This document shows, piece by piece, positions 1 through 8,645 of a stretch of 64,000 bases of DNA. This DNA comes from Bdellovibrionales bacterium (GTDB lineage Bacteria; Bdellovibrionota; Bdellovibrionia; Bdellovibrionales; UBA1609). The translations under genes were made by a program, and so were the position numbers. The stretch spans positions 395,337 to 459,336 of the forward strand of contig JAHBUX010000001.1 of the NCBI GenBank assembly GCA_019637855.1, written 5' to 3'. The notes beneath the pieces are model-generated. The model was given only the letters and a program-made list of their open reading frames with translations. It made no database searches and had not been told where the DNA came from. Every line of letters starts with the position of its first letter. The stretch's first letter is position 1.

Positions 1-19
1 TGATCGCAAAGGTACTCAC

Positions 20-844
20 ATGATCGACCAGCAGCTTAAAGAAACAAAAGATTTTATCACTAAGCACACTTCACTCAAACCCACTTTGGGTTTTGTCCTC
101 GGCTCGGGCCTTTCTGGCTTTGCTTCTAAGGTTAAGGCCGAGGCGGAATTGCGTTTCGGGGAAATTCCTCATTTTTCCAGTTCCACCGTTGAAGGCCATC
201 CGGGAAAACTGATTCTCGGCACACTCGAAGGTGTCAACGTGGCTGTCATGTGCGGCCGCCTGCACGCCTATGAGGGCATATCGATGCAACAGGTGATGTA
301 CCCAGTGCGCACGCTCGCCACGCTAGGTGTGCGCACGTTGGTAGTGACAAATGCTTCCGGTGGGTTGCAAAAAAAAATGAAACAAGGTGATTTTATGGTC
401 ATCCGCGATCAGATCAACTTTACTGGTGAGAATCCTTTGCGTGGACCCAACTGGGCCGGTGGTCCGCGTTTTGTCGATATGACCGAGCCTTTCGACAAAC
501 AGCTCAGCGCTATTCTCACCGCCAGTTTGAAGAAAGAGAAAGTCCGCCACCATCAAGGCGTCTACATCGGCGTAATGGGCCCCACCTATGAAACCGCGGC
601 AGAAATCAAATTCTACGGCAAAATCGGCGGCGGCGCGGTTGGTATGTCGACCGTGGCCGAAGTGATTGCCGCACGCCATGCTGGCCTTAAGGTCGTAGGC
701 TTGAGCTGCATCACCAATTTGGGAACCGGCTTGTCGAAGACAAAGCTCACACATGAAGAAGTCAAAGAGGTCGCTCATCAGGTTGAAGCCAAATTCACGC
801 GCACGCTTCTCACATTTACCCGACAAGCCAAGAAGCTCCTATGA
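20..844 (+). CDS. Purine nucleoside phosphorylase (trimeric, PNP/MTAP family)
   Basis: Phosphorolyses purine (deoxy)nucleosides to free base and (deoxy)ribose-1-phosphate in the cytosol. The 274-residue product has the family's usual length. It shows the phosphate loop near the N-terminus (VLGSGL), the GHPGKL segment, GRLHAYEG, the GPTYET block and GMSTVAEV before a late ITNLGTG segment that holds the base-contacting Asn. These match the trimeric inosine/guanosine-type enzymes rather than the hexameric DeoD type. ATG at 20 is preceded by an AAAGG ribosome-binding site about 8 bases away. Its stop overlaps the next gene's start (ATGA), so the two are surely co-translated. The following gene encodes a nucleoside deaminase-type amidohydrolase, which supports a purine salvage pair. 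Whether 5'-methylthioadenosine is also used cannot be told. Confidence 0.93.
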   Translation: MIDQQLKETKDFITKHTSLKPTLGFVLGSGLSGFASKVKAEAELRFGEIPHFSSSTVEGHPGKLILGTLEGVNVAVMCGRLHAYEGISMQQVMYPVRTLATLGVRTLVVTNASGGLQKKMKQGDFMVIRDQINFTGENPLRGPNWAGGPRFVDMTEPFDKQLSAILTASLKKEKVRHHQGVYIGVMGPTYETAAEIKFYGKIGGGAVGMSTVAEVIAARHAGLKVVGLSCITNLGTGLSKTKLTHEEVKEVAHQVEAKFTRTLLTFTRQAKKLL

Positions 845-2157
845 AATCCACTCTTCTTAAAGGCGGCTGGATCGTCACGATGAATGCGCGCCGCGATCAC
901 TATCGCGGGGACGTGCTCATGCGCGGTGGGATCATCGTGGCTGTGGGCAAATCCCTCAACGCGGGTCAGGGCACGGAGGTAATCTCGGCGGACGATTGTT
1001 TTGTAATCCCCGGCTTGATTCAGGCGCATACGCATCTTGTGCAGACGCTATTTCGTGGAATGGCCGACGATATGGAGTTGCTTGACTGGCTGAAGGAGCG
1101 CATCTGGCCTTTTGAAAGTGCGCATGATGAAAACAGCATTCGCGCCTCAGCCCAAATCGGCCTTTTGGAAATGCAGATGCTTGGCACGACGTCCATTCTG
1201 GATATGGGGACCGTGCGCTTACACGAAGTGGTCTTCGCGGAGGCCGAACGCTCCGGAATGCGCTATTGGGGCGGCAACTGCTTGATGGATAAGAAGTCGC
1301 ACTCGGGCCCACTCTATCGCCCCACGCGAGAAACGCTGGCGTACTGTGAAAAACTGATTCGCGAGTGGCATCGCAAAACGCCACTTTTGCAATATGCCAT
1401 CAGTCCGCGCTTTGCTATCTCATGCAGTCAGACGATTCTTAAGGCCGCAGCAAAGTTGCAAAAGAAGCACGACTTGGTTTTGCATACGCATGCTTCTGAA
1501 AATCGCGGAGAAGTGCAGCTGGTGCGCAAACTAACCGGCATGGACAATATCAAATATTTGCAAAAGCTCGGCTGTCTGACGCCACAGACAGTGATCGCAC
1601 ATGGAATTCACATGAACGCCAGTGAACTGAAGGCGCTCTTGCAAACGCAAACGGGCATATGCCATTGCCCCAGCTCAAACTTGAAGCTGGCCAGTGGCGT
1701 GGCCAAGATTCACAGCTATCGCCAGCGCGGCTTGAAGGTCGCGCTGGGAGCCGACGGAGCTCCGTGCAACAACATGCTCGACCCCTTCGTCGAAATGCGG
1801 CTGGCTGCACTTCTGCAAAAGCCACATGCCGGTCCCACCTCTCTACCCGCACGCGAAGCCTTCGAGCTCGCGACTCTTCAAGGCGCGCAAGTCTTAGGGG
1901 CCCAAGACTCTATCGGCTCCATTGAGCCCGGGAAACGCGCGGACATCGTGGTGGTGAGCCGCTCTCATCCCAGCGTGGCCACGGTCGAAGATCCTTATTC
2001 GGCTTTGGTTTATTCATGCAGTGGTCGCGACGTGCGCGATGTGTGGATCGACGGCAAAGGCATTGTGCGGGATGGCGTCCACCAAGTCTACAACAGCAAA
2101 GACGTGATCACCAATGCACGACGAGAACTGAAGCGACTAAGTGAGCGTTTAACTTAA
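841..2157 (+). CDS. Amidohydrolase, MTA/SAH/5'-deoxyadenosine deaminase or chlorohydrolase type
   Basis: A 438-residue metal-dependent hydrolase of the TrzN/AtzA/MtaD group, expected to deaminate an adenine- or guanine-type substrate. Metal ligands are visible: HTH at residues 63-65, His217 in the HTHASE block, His254 in AHGIH and Asp305 in GADGAPCNN. The segment RGMADDMELLDWLKERIWP is characteristic of the MTA/SAH deaminase and N-ethylammeline chlorohydrolase families. The C-terminus has the usual GSIEPGKRADIVV strand motif that completes the composite beta-sandwich. The start codon overlaps the PNP stop by 4 bases. Together the two could convert adenosine-like compounds to inosine-like ones and then cleave them. 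The exact substrate cannot be decided from sequence, and guanine deaminase remains an alternative. Confidence 0.85.
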   Translation: MKSTLLKGGWIVTMNARRDHYRGDVLMRGGIIVAVGKSLNAGQGTEVISADDCFVIPGLIQAHTHLVQTLFRGMADDMELLDWLKERIWPFESAHDENSIRASAQIGLLEMQMLGTTSILDMGTVRLHEVVFAEAERSGMRYWGGNCLMDKKSHSGPLYRPTRETLAYCEKLIREWHRKTPLLQYAISPRFAISCSQTILKAAAKLQKKHDLVLHTHASENRGEVQLVRKLTGMDNIKYLQKLGCLTPQTVIAHGIHMNASELKALLQTQTGICHCPSSNLKLASGVAKIHSYRQRGLKVALGADGAPCNNMLDPFVEMRLAALLQKPHAGPTSLPAREAFELATLQGAQVLGAQDSIGSIEPGKRADIVVVSRSHPSVATVEDPYSALVYSCSGRDVRDVWIDGKGIVRDGVHQVYNSKDVITNARRELKRLSERLT

Positions 2158-2160
2158 TGC

Positions 2161-2190
2161 CTGGACCTACGGTGCGGCTGTGAGGTCCAG
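2161..2190 (+). terminator. Stem-loop after the PNP-deaminase operon
   Basis: Three bases after the deaminase stop, an 8-bp perfect inverted repeat (CTGGACCT at 2161-2168, AGGTCCAG at 2183-2190) flanks a 14-base loop. There is no T-run after it, so it is not a textbook intrinsic terminator. It may terminate weakly or stabilise the 3' end. Confidence 0.4.
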
Positions 2191-2313
2191 AATTTCGCGC
2201 TCGTACCGCACTTAAATGCCCTTTCCATTCTTGGACTAACCGTCCTCCCCATGCCTGGAGACAATACCTTATGAGGGACCGTTTCCCTCGCGCATCTCCA
2301 GGAAGGGGATCAC

Positions 2314-3585
2314 ATGATACGCACAGGTATCCACCTGGCCATGATGGCCGCGGTGGCAGGCCTTCTCACTGCTTGCGGCAGTGACAACATTGCCTCCAAT
2401 AAATTTGAAAAAGCGACCACCGAATGCGAAGGCGAAGCAGCAGCCGGCCGGTTCGTCGTGCACTTCAATGATGGACGCAGCCAGGTAGTGACCGCCGCCT
2501 CTAAACAAGAGTTTTTAGACGGCTTTGTAACCGACAATTTGTCGACCATCGAATACGCCGAACACGACTTTCGCGTGCGCATGAAGGTCGAACCCCTTTC
2601 GACCATTCCACGCTCCACTGCCGTGAACAACTGGGGCGTTACACGCGTGGAAGCCGATGCCCTGTGGAGCCAAGGTGTAACCGGCGACGGCGTCACCGTA
2701 GCGGTGATTGATTCAGGTATGGATTTCACACATCCGCAACTAGTGGCTCGCGCCTTGAAGAATCCCGGCGAAATGGGTGTCGATGCCAACGGTCAAGATC
2801 GCGCCACCAATGGCATTGACGACGATGGCAACGGCTTTATCGACGATGCGATTGGTTTCGATTTTCACAAAAGCCAACCCTTGAAGGGGGACTACAACTA
2901 TCACGGCTCGCACGTGGCTGGAATTATCGCAGCTGAGCACGCGGACACCAGCGCCGGAGCTCGTTCGTATGTTCAAGGCGTGGCACCGGGGGCGCGCATT
3001 CTGCCACTGGCCTTCCTGAATGAAGATGGTGACGGCTATATTTCCGACGCCGTTACTGCGATCAAGTACGCGGTGCAAAGAGGAGCGCGCGTGATCAATG
3101 CCAGCTGGGGCGGCACGATGTGCTCACGTTCACTGCGCCAAATGGTGTACTCCCTCGAGAAAAAGGGCATCGTTTTTGTCGCCGCCGCCGGCAATGATTC
3201 TTCGAATGTGGACTACTATCCAGAATATCCTGCCTCTTTAAATTTGGGAGCGCAGATCACTGTGGGAGCCACGGGAGAACAGAACTATCGCGCTGAGTAT
3301 TCGAACTATGGCGCGGTTTCGGTTCACATCTTCGCACCGGGCACCAATATCGTCTCTACTGTTCCGGGTGGCTTAGGCACGCTCAGCGGCACGAGCATGG
3401 CGACGCCCATGGTCGCCGGCGCCGCGGCCCTGCTCTTAAGCGCCGAGCCCACAGCCTCCCCGCTGCAGTTGCGTCAAGCACTTGCCGCCTCTGCCTCCAA
3501 GCGCTCAGACTATGTCAACGCCTCGCAGGGTCGAATGAACCTGCACAATGCGCTGGCAGAACTACGACGCTTGCTGCAGCCCTAG
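2314..3585 (+). CDS. Subtilisin-like (S8) serine protease, lipoprotein
   Basis: Secreted serine endopeptidase of 423 residues. The N-terminus is a lipoprotein signal with lipobox LTAC and acylation at Cys21, so it should be anchored in the outer or inner membrane facing the periplasm or the outside. An inhibitor_I9-like propeptide region (about residues 44-92, FVVHFNDG onward) precedes the catalytic domain. The triad is Asp133 (AVIDSG), His197 (HGSHVAG) and Ser361 (GTSMATP), with oxyanion Asn294 (AAGNDSS). An Asp/Asn-rich insertion at about 157-178 (GIDDDGNGFIDDA) is the calcium-binding-like loop seen in many subtilases. A strong AGGAAGGGG site precedes ATG 2314. It appears monocistronic. The substrate is unknown; in a predatory lineage a role in prey digestion is possible but is inference. 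Confidence 0.92.
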   Translation: MIRTGIHLAMMAAVAGLLTACGSDNIASNKFEKATTECEGEAAAGRFVVHFNDGRSQVVTAASKQEFLDGFVTDNLSTIEYAEHDFRVRMKVEPLSTIPRSTAVNNWGVTRVEADALWSQGVTGDGVTVAVIDSGMDFTHPQLVARALKNPGEMGVDANGQDRATNGIDDDGNGFIDDAIGFDFHKSQPLKGDYNYHGSHVAGIIAAEHADTSAGARSYVQGVAPGARILPLAFLNEDGDGYISDAVTAIKYAVQRGARVINASWGGTMCSRSLRQMVYSLEKKGIVFVAAAGNDSSNVDYYPEYPASLNLGAQITVGATGEQNYRAEYSNYGAVSVHIFAPGTNIVSTVPGGLGTLSGTSMATPMVAGAAALLLSAEPTASPLQLRQALAASASKRSDYVNASQGRMNLHNALAELRRLLQP

Positions 3586-3647
3586 CTGAGCGCACGCGAC
3601 GCTCTGCCCTAAAAACTCCCTTGTTCCCAAACCTGCGAACGCCATGC

Positions 3648-3663
3648 TAGACGTGAGCGTCTA
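3648..3663 (+). promoter_or_regulatory. Small palindrome upstream of asnS
   Basis: TAGACG at 3648-3653 and CGTCTA at 3658-3663 form a perfect 6-bp inverted repeat with a TGAG loop. It lies 42 bases before the asnS ATG. It could be an operator or an RNA hairpin. Function is unassigned. Confidence 0.25.
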
Positions 3664-3705
3664 TATCATGGCAGTCGAATTTCGACGTGCGCCTTGCGGG
3701 GTGTT

Positions 3706-4995
3706 ATGAGGGTTTATATTTCCGATCTCAAAGACCATGTGGGCAAGACCGTGGCACTCAAAGGCTGGGTCTATAACCACCGGTCCTCCGGTAAGATTAA
3801 GTTTCTGCTCTTGCGTGATGGCACCGGTATCTGTCAGTGCGTGTACTTTCGTGGCGAGTGCGATGAAGCCGCTTTCGAAGGTTTCGAGAAGCTCTCGCAA
3901 GAGGCACACGTGCAAGTCACAGGTGTCGTGAAAGCAGAGCCGCGTAGCCCTGGCGGTTACGAGATCAGTGCGCAGCAGCTTGAGATTCTAGGTACTTCGG
4001 TAGATTACCCGATTTCACCGAAGGAACACGGCCCGGACTTCCTGCTAAACAATCGCCACCTGTGGATGCGCTCGAAAAAGCAGCATGCTGTCATTCGCGT
4101 GCGCGCCCGCATAGTGAAGGCCATTCGCGATTTCTTCGATGGCCGCGGCTTCACCCTGACCGACGCCCCGATCTTCACGCCCAATGCCTGTGAAGGGACG
4201 TCGACGCTGTTTCAAACCAAATACTTCGACGAGCAAGCTTTCCTATCGCAAAGTGGACAGCTTTACATGGAAGCCACGGCGGCGGCCTTCGGTAAGGTGT
4301 ACTGCTTTGGTCCGACCTTCCGCGCTGAGAAATCGAAGACTCGCCGCCATCTGATTGAATTCTGGATGGTGGAGCCGGAAGTGGCGTTCAACGATCTCTA
4401 TGACAATATGGAGTTGGCTGAGCAGTTCGTTGAGTACATCGTGCAAACAGCCGTTCGTGAATGCGCGGAGGAACTCAAGGTACTGGAACGCAATACGGAC
4501 GCTTTGACCAAAGTGATCGCGCCGTTCCCGCGTCTGCACTACAAAGAAGCCGCTGAGATGATCTTGAAAGAGAATCCCGCTTTTATCAACGGCGACGACT
4601 TCGGCGCGCCGGATGAAGCCATTGTCAGCTCGAAGTTCGATAAACCGGTGTTCGTGCACCACTTCCCTTCGGCAGTAAAAGCTTTCTATATGAAAGAAGA
4701 TCCGAACGAAGCCGGCTACTCCATGAGTTGTGACTTGCTTGCTAGCGAAGGCTACGGCGAGATCATTGGCGGGGGGCAACGCGAAGACAGCTACGAAACC
4801 CTTGTTAGAAAAATCGAAGAGCACAAATTAAACCTGAAAGACTTCGAGTGGTATTTGGACCTGCGTAAGTACGGCACGTTCCAACACGCGGGCTTCGGCT
4901 TAGGTGTCGAGCGCGCTGTCAGTTGGGTCTGTGGTATCCAGCATATCCGTGAAACCATTCCCTTCCCGCGCCTGTACGGCCGCAACTATCCGTGA
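3706..4995 (+). CDS. asnS: Asparaginyl-tRNA synthetase
   Basis: Charges tRNA-Asn with asparagine using ATP. About 429 residues, of the usual length. The N-terminal OB-fold anticodon-binding domain covers roughly residues 1-105. The class II catalytic core follows, with motif 2 around [19 protein letters not shown] and motif 3 as [10 protein letters not shown] near the C-terminus. The segment EIIGGGQRE is typical of AsnRS and separates it from AspRS. The reading frame is open from a TTG at 3694, but the ATG at 3706 gives the expected MRVYISDL start, so I chose it; the ribosome-binding site is weak in either case. The presence of asnS suggests direct Asn charging rather than sole reliance on the amidotransferase route. 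It is immediately followed by the carboxylase operon. Confidence 0.93.
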   Translation: MRVYISDLKDHVGKTVALKGWVYNHRSSGKIKFLLLRDGTGICQCVYFRGECDEAAFEGFEKLSQEAHVQVTGVVKAEPRSPGGYEISAQQLEILGTSVDYPISPKEHGPDFLLNNRHLWMRSKKQHAVIRVRARIVKAIRDFFDGRGFTLTDAPIFTPNACEGTSTLFQTKYFDEQAFLSQSGQLYMEATAAAFGKVYCFGPTFRAEKSKTRRHLIEFWMVEPEVAFNDLYDNMELAEQFVEYIVQTAVRECAEELKVLERNTDALTKVIAPFPRLHYKEAAEMILKENPAFINGDDFGAPDEAIVSSKFDKPVFVHHFPSAVKAFYMKEDPNEAGYSMSCDLLASEGYGEIIGGGQREDSYETLVRKIEEHKLNLKDFEWYLDLRKYGTFQHAGFGLGVERAVSWVCGIQHIRETIPFPRLYGRNYP

Positions 4996-5009
4996 TGAGA
5001 GGTGACAGC

Positions 5010-6578
5010 ATGGAAACCGAAATCCCGAGCACGACTTTACAAAAAGTCGCCGAACTAGAAAAACGCAACGAAGCCGCTTTTATCGGCGGTGGTTCTGACC
5101 GGATCGCCAAGCATAAACAAGGCGGTCGTCTGACGGCCCGTGAGCGTCTTGATGTTTTGCTTGATCCGGGCTCGTTCGTTGAGATCGACCGTTTTGTCAC
5201 CCATCGCTGCACCAACTTCGGCATGGATGAACAAAAAGTTCCCGGCGATGGTGTAGTTACCGGTTATGGCCGCGTGAATGGCAAAATTGTTTATGTTTAT
5301 AGCCAGGACTTCACTGTGATCGGCGGCTCGATGTCGCGCACGCAGGCCAACAAGATCGTCAAGATCATGGACATGGCTGTGAAGAATGGCGCACCCATTA
5401 TCGGGCTAAATGATTCCGGCGGAGCTCGCATTCAAGAAGGGGTGGAGGCACTTGGCGGTTACGCGGATATTTTCCTGCGCAACGTTCTGACCTCCGGCGT
5501 GGTGCCACAAATTAGCGCGATCATGGGGCCTTGTGCGGGAGGCGCGGTGTACTCGCCGTCCCTCACCGATTTTATCTTTATGGTGAAAAACACCTCATAC
5601 ATGTTCGTGACTGGCCCGGAAGTGATCAAGTCGGTCACGCACGAAGAAGTCAGCAAGGAAGATCTGGGCGGTGCGACCGCGCACGCGACGAAGTCCGGCG
5701 TAGCCCATTTTGCTACTGAAGACGATCGCAACTGCCTGTTGATGATTCGCGAGCTGCTGAACTTCTTGCCTTCGAACAATCTGGATGATGCGCCTATTCT
5801 GCCGACCAAGGATCGCCCCGATCGCGTGGAAGAGTCGCTCAACAGTTTTATTCCTGATAGCCCCAAAAAACCTTACGACATGATTCAGCTGATCACCAAG
5901 GTGGTGGACGAAGGTTATTTCTTAGAAGTGCATAAGGCCTACGCCCAAAACATCGTGGTGGGTTTTGCCCGCCTTAACGGTCGTTCCGTCGGTATCGTGG
6001 CCAACCAGCCGCAGGTTTTGGCTGGCTGCTTGAACATTGAAGCCAGCGTGAAAGCCGCGCGCTTTATTCGCTTCTGTGATGCCTTCAATATCCCTGTGGT
6101 CACCTTTGTGGACGTGCCTGGCTTCTTGCCTGGAACGGATCAGGAGTGGAACGGCATTATCACTCATGGCGCCAAGTTGATGTACGCCTATGCGGAAGCC
6201 ACCGTGCCGAAGATCACTATCATCACGCGCAAGGACTATGGCGGTGCCTACTGTGTGATGTCGTCTAAACATTTACGCGGCGACATCAATATGGCTTACC
6301 CCACCGCTGAGATTGCGGTGATGGGTGCTGAGGGCGCGGTGAATATCATTTCCCGTGCGGCCATCGCTAAGGCTAAGGATCAACCCGCGGAGCGTGCGCG
6401 CTTAACCAAAGATTATGAGGCCAAGTTCGCCAACCCCTACGTGGCCGCTGAAATCGGCTATGTGGACGAAGTGATCGAGCCGGCCACCACGCGCAAGCGT
6501 TTGATCGACTCATTGGAAATGCTGAAGAACAAGCGCGATACCAATCCGCCCAAGAAACACGGCAATATTCCGTTGTAA
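5010..6578 (+). CDS. pccB: Propionyl-CoA (acyl-CoA) carboxylase, carboxyltransferase subunit
   Basis: Carboxyltransferase of a biotin-dependent acyl-CoA carboxylase, transferring CO2 from carboxybiotin to propionyl-CoA to give methylmalonyl-CoA. The 522-residue length and the two crotonase-like halves match the PccB/MccB family. The N-half has the [11 protein letters not shown] and [12 protein letters not shown] motifs and the [11 protein letters not shown] acyl-CoA loop. The C-half has the biotin-side loop with [14 protein letters not shown] and [11 protein letters not shown] frame opens upstream with a GTG at 4992 that overlaps the asnS stop, but the ATG at 5010 has a GAGAGG site 7 bases before it and is the better start. 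Subunits for biotin carboxylase, carrier protein and methylmalonyl-CoA mutase follow on the same strand, which favours propionyl-CoA over other substrates. Confidence 0.92.
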   Translation: METEIPSTTLQKVAELEKRNEAAFIGGGSDRIAKHKQGGRLTARERLDVLLDPGSFVEIDRFVTHRCTNFGMDEQKVPGDGVVTGYGRVNGKIVYVYSQDFTVIGGSMSRTQANKIVKIMDMAVKNGAPIIGLNDSGGARIQEGVEALGGYADIFLRNVLTSGVVPQISAIMGPCAGGAVYSPSLTDFIFMVKNTSYMFVTGPEVIKSVTHEEVSKEDLGGATAHATKSGVAHFATEDDRNCLLMIRELLNFLPSNNLDDAPILPTKDRPDRVEESLNSFIPDSPKKPYDMIQLITKVVDEGYFLEVHKAYAQNIVVGFARLNGRSVGIVANQPQVLAGCLNIEASVKAARFIRFCDAFNIPVVTFVDVPGFLPGTDQEWNGIITHGAKLMYAYAEATVPKITIITRKDYGGAYCVMSSKHLRGDINMAYPTAEIAVMGAEGAVNIISRAAIAKAKDQPAERARLTKDYEAKFANPYVAAEIGYVDEVIEPATTRKRLIDSLEMLKNKRDTNPPKKHGNIPL

Positions 6579-6588
6579 GAGGACTCGC

Positions 6589-8091
6589 ATGTTTAAAAAA
6601 GTTTTGATCGCCAACCGAGGAGAGATTTCCATTCGCGTGACCCGTACGTTGCGCGAGTTGGGTGTCACTTCGGTGGCTGTATACTCGGACGCTGATCGCA
6701 ACGGCCTACACGTGATGTTGGCCGACGAGGCCTATCACATTGGCCCGCCCGCCAGTGCCCAGTCCTACTTGAACATCGAAAAGATTTTAGACGTGGCAAA
6801 GAAATCCGGCGCCGAAGCTATCCACCCCGGTTACGGCTTTTTGAGCGAGTCACCGGTTTTTGCCAAAGCCGTCAAAGACGCCGGCTTGACCTTTATCGGT
6901 CCCACTGTCGAGAACATCTTGGCCATGGGCGATAAACTCGCCTCGCGTGATCTGATGAAGAAAGCCGGCGTTCCGATCGTACCCGGTAGCGACGGCGCCA
7001 TCGCCGACGCCGATCATGCCGTCAAAGAGGCGGCTCGCATCGGTTACCCGGTAATTCTGAAGGCCTCCGCCGGTGGCGGTGGTAAAGGCATCCGCGTGGT
7101 GCATGACCCAAAAGAATTGCCTTCGGCCTTCCGCGCTTGTCAGAGTGAAGGCAAAAACTTCTTCAAAGATGATCGCGTCTTTATCGAGCGATTTATTCAG
7201 AACCCAAAGCATATCGAAGTGCAAGTGTTCGGCGACACGCACGGGAATGTTTGCCATTTGTATGAGCGCGAATGCTCCATGCAGCGACGGCACCAAAAGC
7301 TGATCGAAGAGTGCCCATCCGTTTCTGTGCCGCCCGAAGTGCGGGAGCGCATGGGTCAAGTCGCTGTGACAGCGGCGAAGTCGATCCAATACGTCGGCGC
7401 CGGCACTATCGAGTTTATCTTCGACAACAAAACCAAAGAATTCTTCTTTATGGAGATGAATACCCGTTTGCAGGTAGAGCATCCCGTAACCGAATTCGTA
7501 ACTGGCTTTGATCTAGTCAAAGAGCAGATCACAGTGGCTTTGGGTCAACCGTTGTCGTTCAAACAAAGTGATGTGAAGCAAAACGGTCACGCAATCGAGC
7601 TACGTATTTGCGCGGAAGATCCGGTGACCTTTACTCCCAATCCCGGGAAGATTCGCAAGTACCGTATGCCCGCCGGGCCCTTTGTACGTTTAGACAATTG
7701 TGCTTATCCCGGCTACGAAGTGCCGATCTATTACGATCCGATGATCGCTAAGCTGATTGTTTGGGGCGCAGATCGCAAAGAGTGTATTCAACGCTTACAG
7801 CGAGCCTTGGCTGAGTACATGTTGACCGGTATCAAGAGTAATATCGTCTTGCACAAGAATCTGTTGATGCATCCGGTGTTCTTGGATGGCAGTTACACGA
7901 CCCAGTTTATTGATCAACAGATCGCCGGCAAAAAGCATCGCGAGCTGTTTATGTTCGTGGACGACAAGGTGTTTTTGATCTCGGCCGCCATCGAAGCCTA
8001 TATCCAGAGCAAGTCGCGCGATGTGGGCGACTACAATCTGGCCAGCAACTGGAAAAAACAGGGCCGTCTCAAGTCGATGAGGAGCGTCTAA
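6589..8091 (+). CDS. Biotin carboxylase subunit of acyl-CoA carboxylase
   Basis: ATP-dependent carboxylation of biotin with bicarbonate, the first half-reaction of the carboxylase. The 500-residue product has the full biotin carboxylase fold: N-domain KVLIANRGEISIRV, the HPGYGFLSE segment, ATP-grasp glycine loop KASAGGGGKGIRV, and the MEMNTRLQVEHPVTE active-site strand. It ends soon after the BC C-domain, so unlike the classical PccA alpha chain it has no fused carrier domain; that is encoded separately just downstream. Length is slightly longer than AccC (about 450) because of a C-terminal tail of some 50 residues. The start ATG lies 10 bases after pccB, with an AGAGGA site. It could also serve acetyl-CoA carboxylase, but context points to the propionyl-CoA enzyme. 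Confidence 0.92.
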   Translation: MFKKVLIANRGEISIRVTRTLRELGVTSVAVYSDADRNGLHVMLADEAYHIGPPASAQSYLNIEKILDVAKKSGAEAIHPGYGFLSESPVFAKAVKDAGLTFIGPTVENILAMGDKLASRDLMKKAGVPIVPGSDGAIADADHAVKEAARIGYPVILKASAGGGGKGIRVVHDPKELPSAFRACQSEGKNFFKDDRVFIERFIQNPKHIEVQVFGDTHGNVCHLYERECSMQRRHQKLIEECPSVSVPPEVRERMGQVAVTAAKSIQYVGAGTIEFIFDNKTKEFFFMEMNTRLQVEHPVTEFVTGFDLVKEQITVALGQPLSFKQSDVKQNGHAIELRICAEDPVTFTPNPGKIRKYRMPAGPFVRLDNCAYPGYEVPIYYDPMIAKLIVWGADRKECIQRLQRALAEYMLTGIKSNIVLHKNLLMHPVFLDGSYTTQFIDQQIAGKKHRELFMFVDDKVFLISAAIEAYIQSKSRDVGDYNLASNWKKQGRLKSMRSV

Positions 8092-8092
8092 T

Positions 8093-8623
8093 ATGTATTT
8101 CGAAGCCGAATCCGAAGGCCTTAAGTATCAAGTCTCGGTTAGCGAATCCAAGTCGCACTGGCGCGTGGGCATGCGCGAAGAAGACAAAGACTGGGAGTAT
8201 TTCGAAATTCGCAAAGAGGACTACAGCTTCTTTGACGACACGGTCAGCTTTCTCTTCAAAGACAGTTCATACCTGCTGGACGTGTTGAACAAAGGCACCG
8301 AGTACACAGTGTACACCCGCGGCGTGTTCAAAACCTTTAAGGTATATAATGAAGAAGCTCTTTTGCACGAGAGTTTGAAGGCCGGTGGCGGCATGGGCGG
8401 TGGATTGAATCTCTCCTCCGGTATGCCGGGCAAGATCGTGAAGATCTTCGTCAAGCCGGGTGATGAAGTGAAGGCCGGCGATCCCCTGCTGATCATGGAA
8501 GCCATGAAGATGGAAAATGAAATGCGCGCCGCCAGCGACGTGAAGATCAAAGAAGTTCTCGTCAAAGAGGGTGAGAACGTCGAATCTGGCGCCGAACTGG
8601 TCACGTTCGAAAAGAAAAAGTAA
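8093..8623 (+). CDS. Biotin carboxyl carrier protein of acyl-CoA carboxylase
   Basis: A 176-residue biotin carrier. The C-terminal biotinyl domain (about residues 108-174) has the target motif EAMKMENEM with Lys139 as the biotinylation site, preceded by a Gly/Met-rich flexible linker (AGGGMGGG, residues 97-104). The N-terminal 95 residues resemble the BT domain that links BC and BCCP in fused propionyl-CoA carboxylase alpha chains. This suggests the alpha chain has been split between the BC domain and BT-BCCP. ATG follows the biotin carboxylase stop by one base, with GAGGAG about 10 bases before it inside the upstream gene, so translation is probably coupled. Confidence 0.9.
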   Translation: MYFEAESEGLKYQVSVSESKSHWRVGMREEDKDWEYFEIRKEDYSFFDDTVSFLFKDSSYLLDVLNKGTEYTVYTRGVFKTFKVYNEEALLHESLKAGGGMGGGLNLSSGMPGKIVKIFVKPGDEVKAGDPLLIMEAMKMENEMRAASDVKIKEVLVKEGENVESGAELVTFEKKK

Positions 8624-8645
8624 ACGCACCTCGCATGGAGAGGGT

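Noticed and set aside
323-826. 167-codon frame antisense to the purine phosphorylase
   Set aside because: No motif; overlaps a well-supported gene completely.
4992-5009. Upstream GTG start for pccB overlapping the asnS stop
   Set aside because: It would add six residues not typical of the family, while ATG 5010 has a well-placed GAGAGG site.
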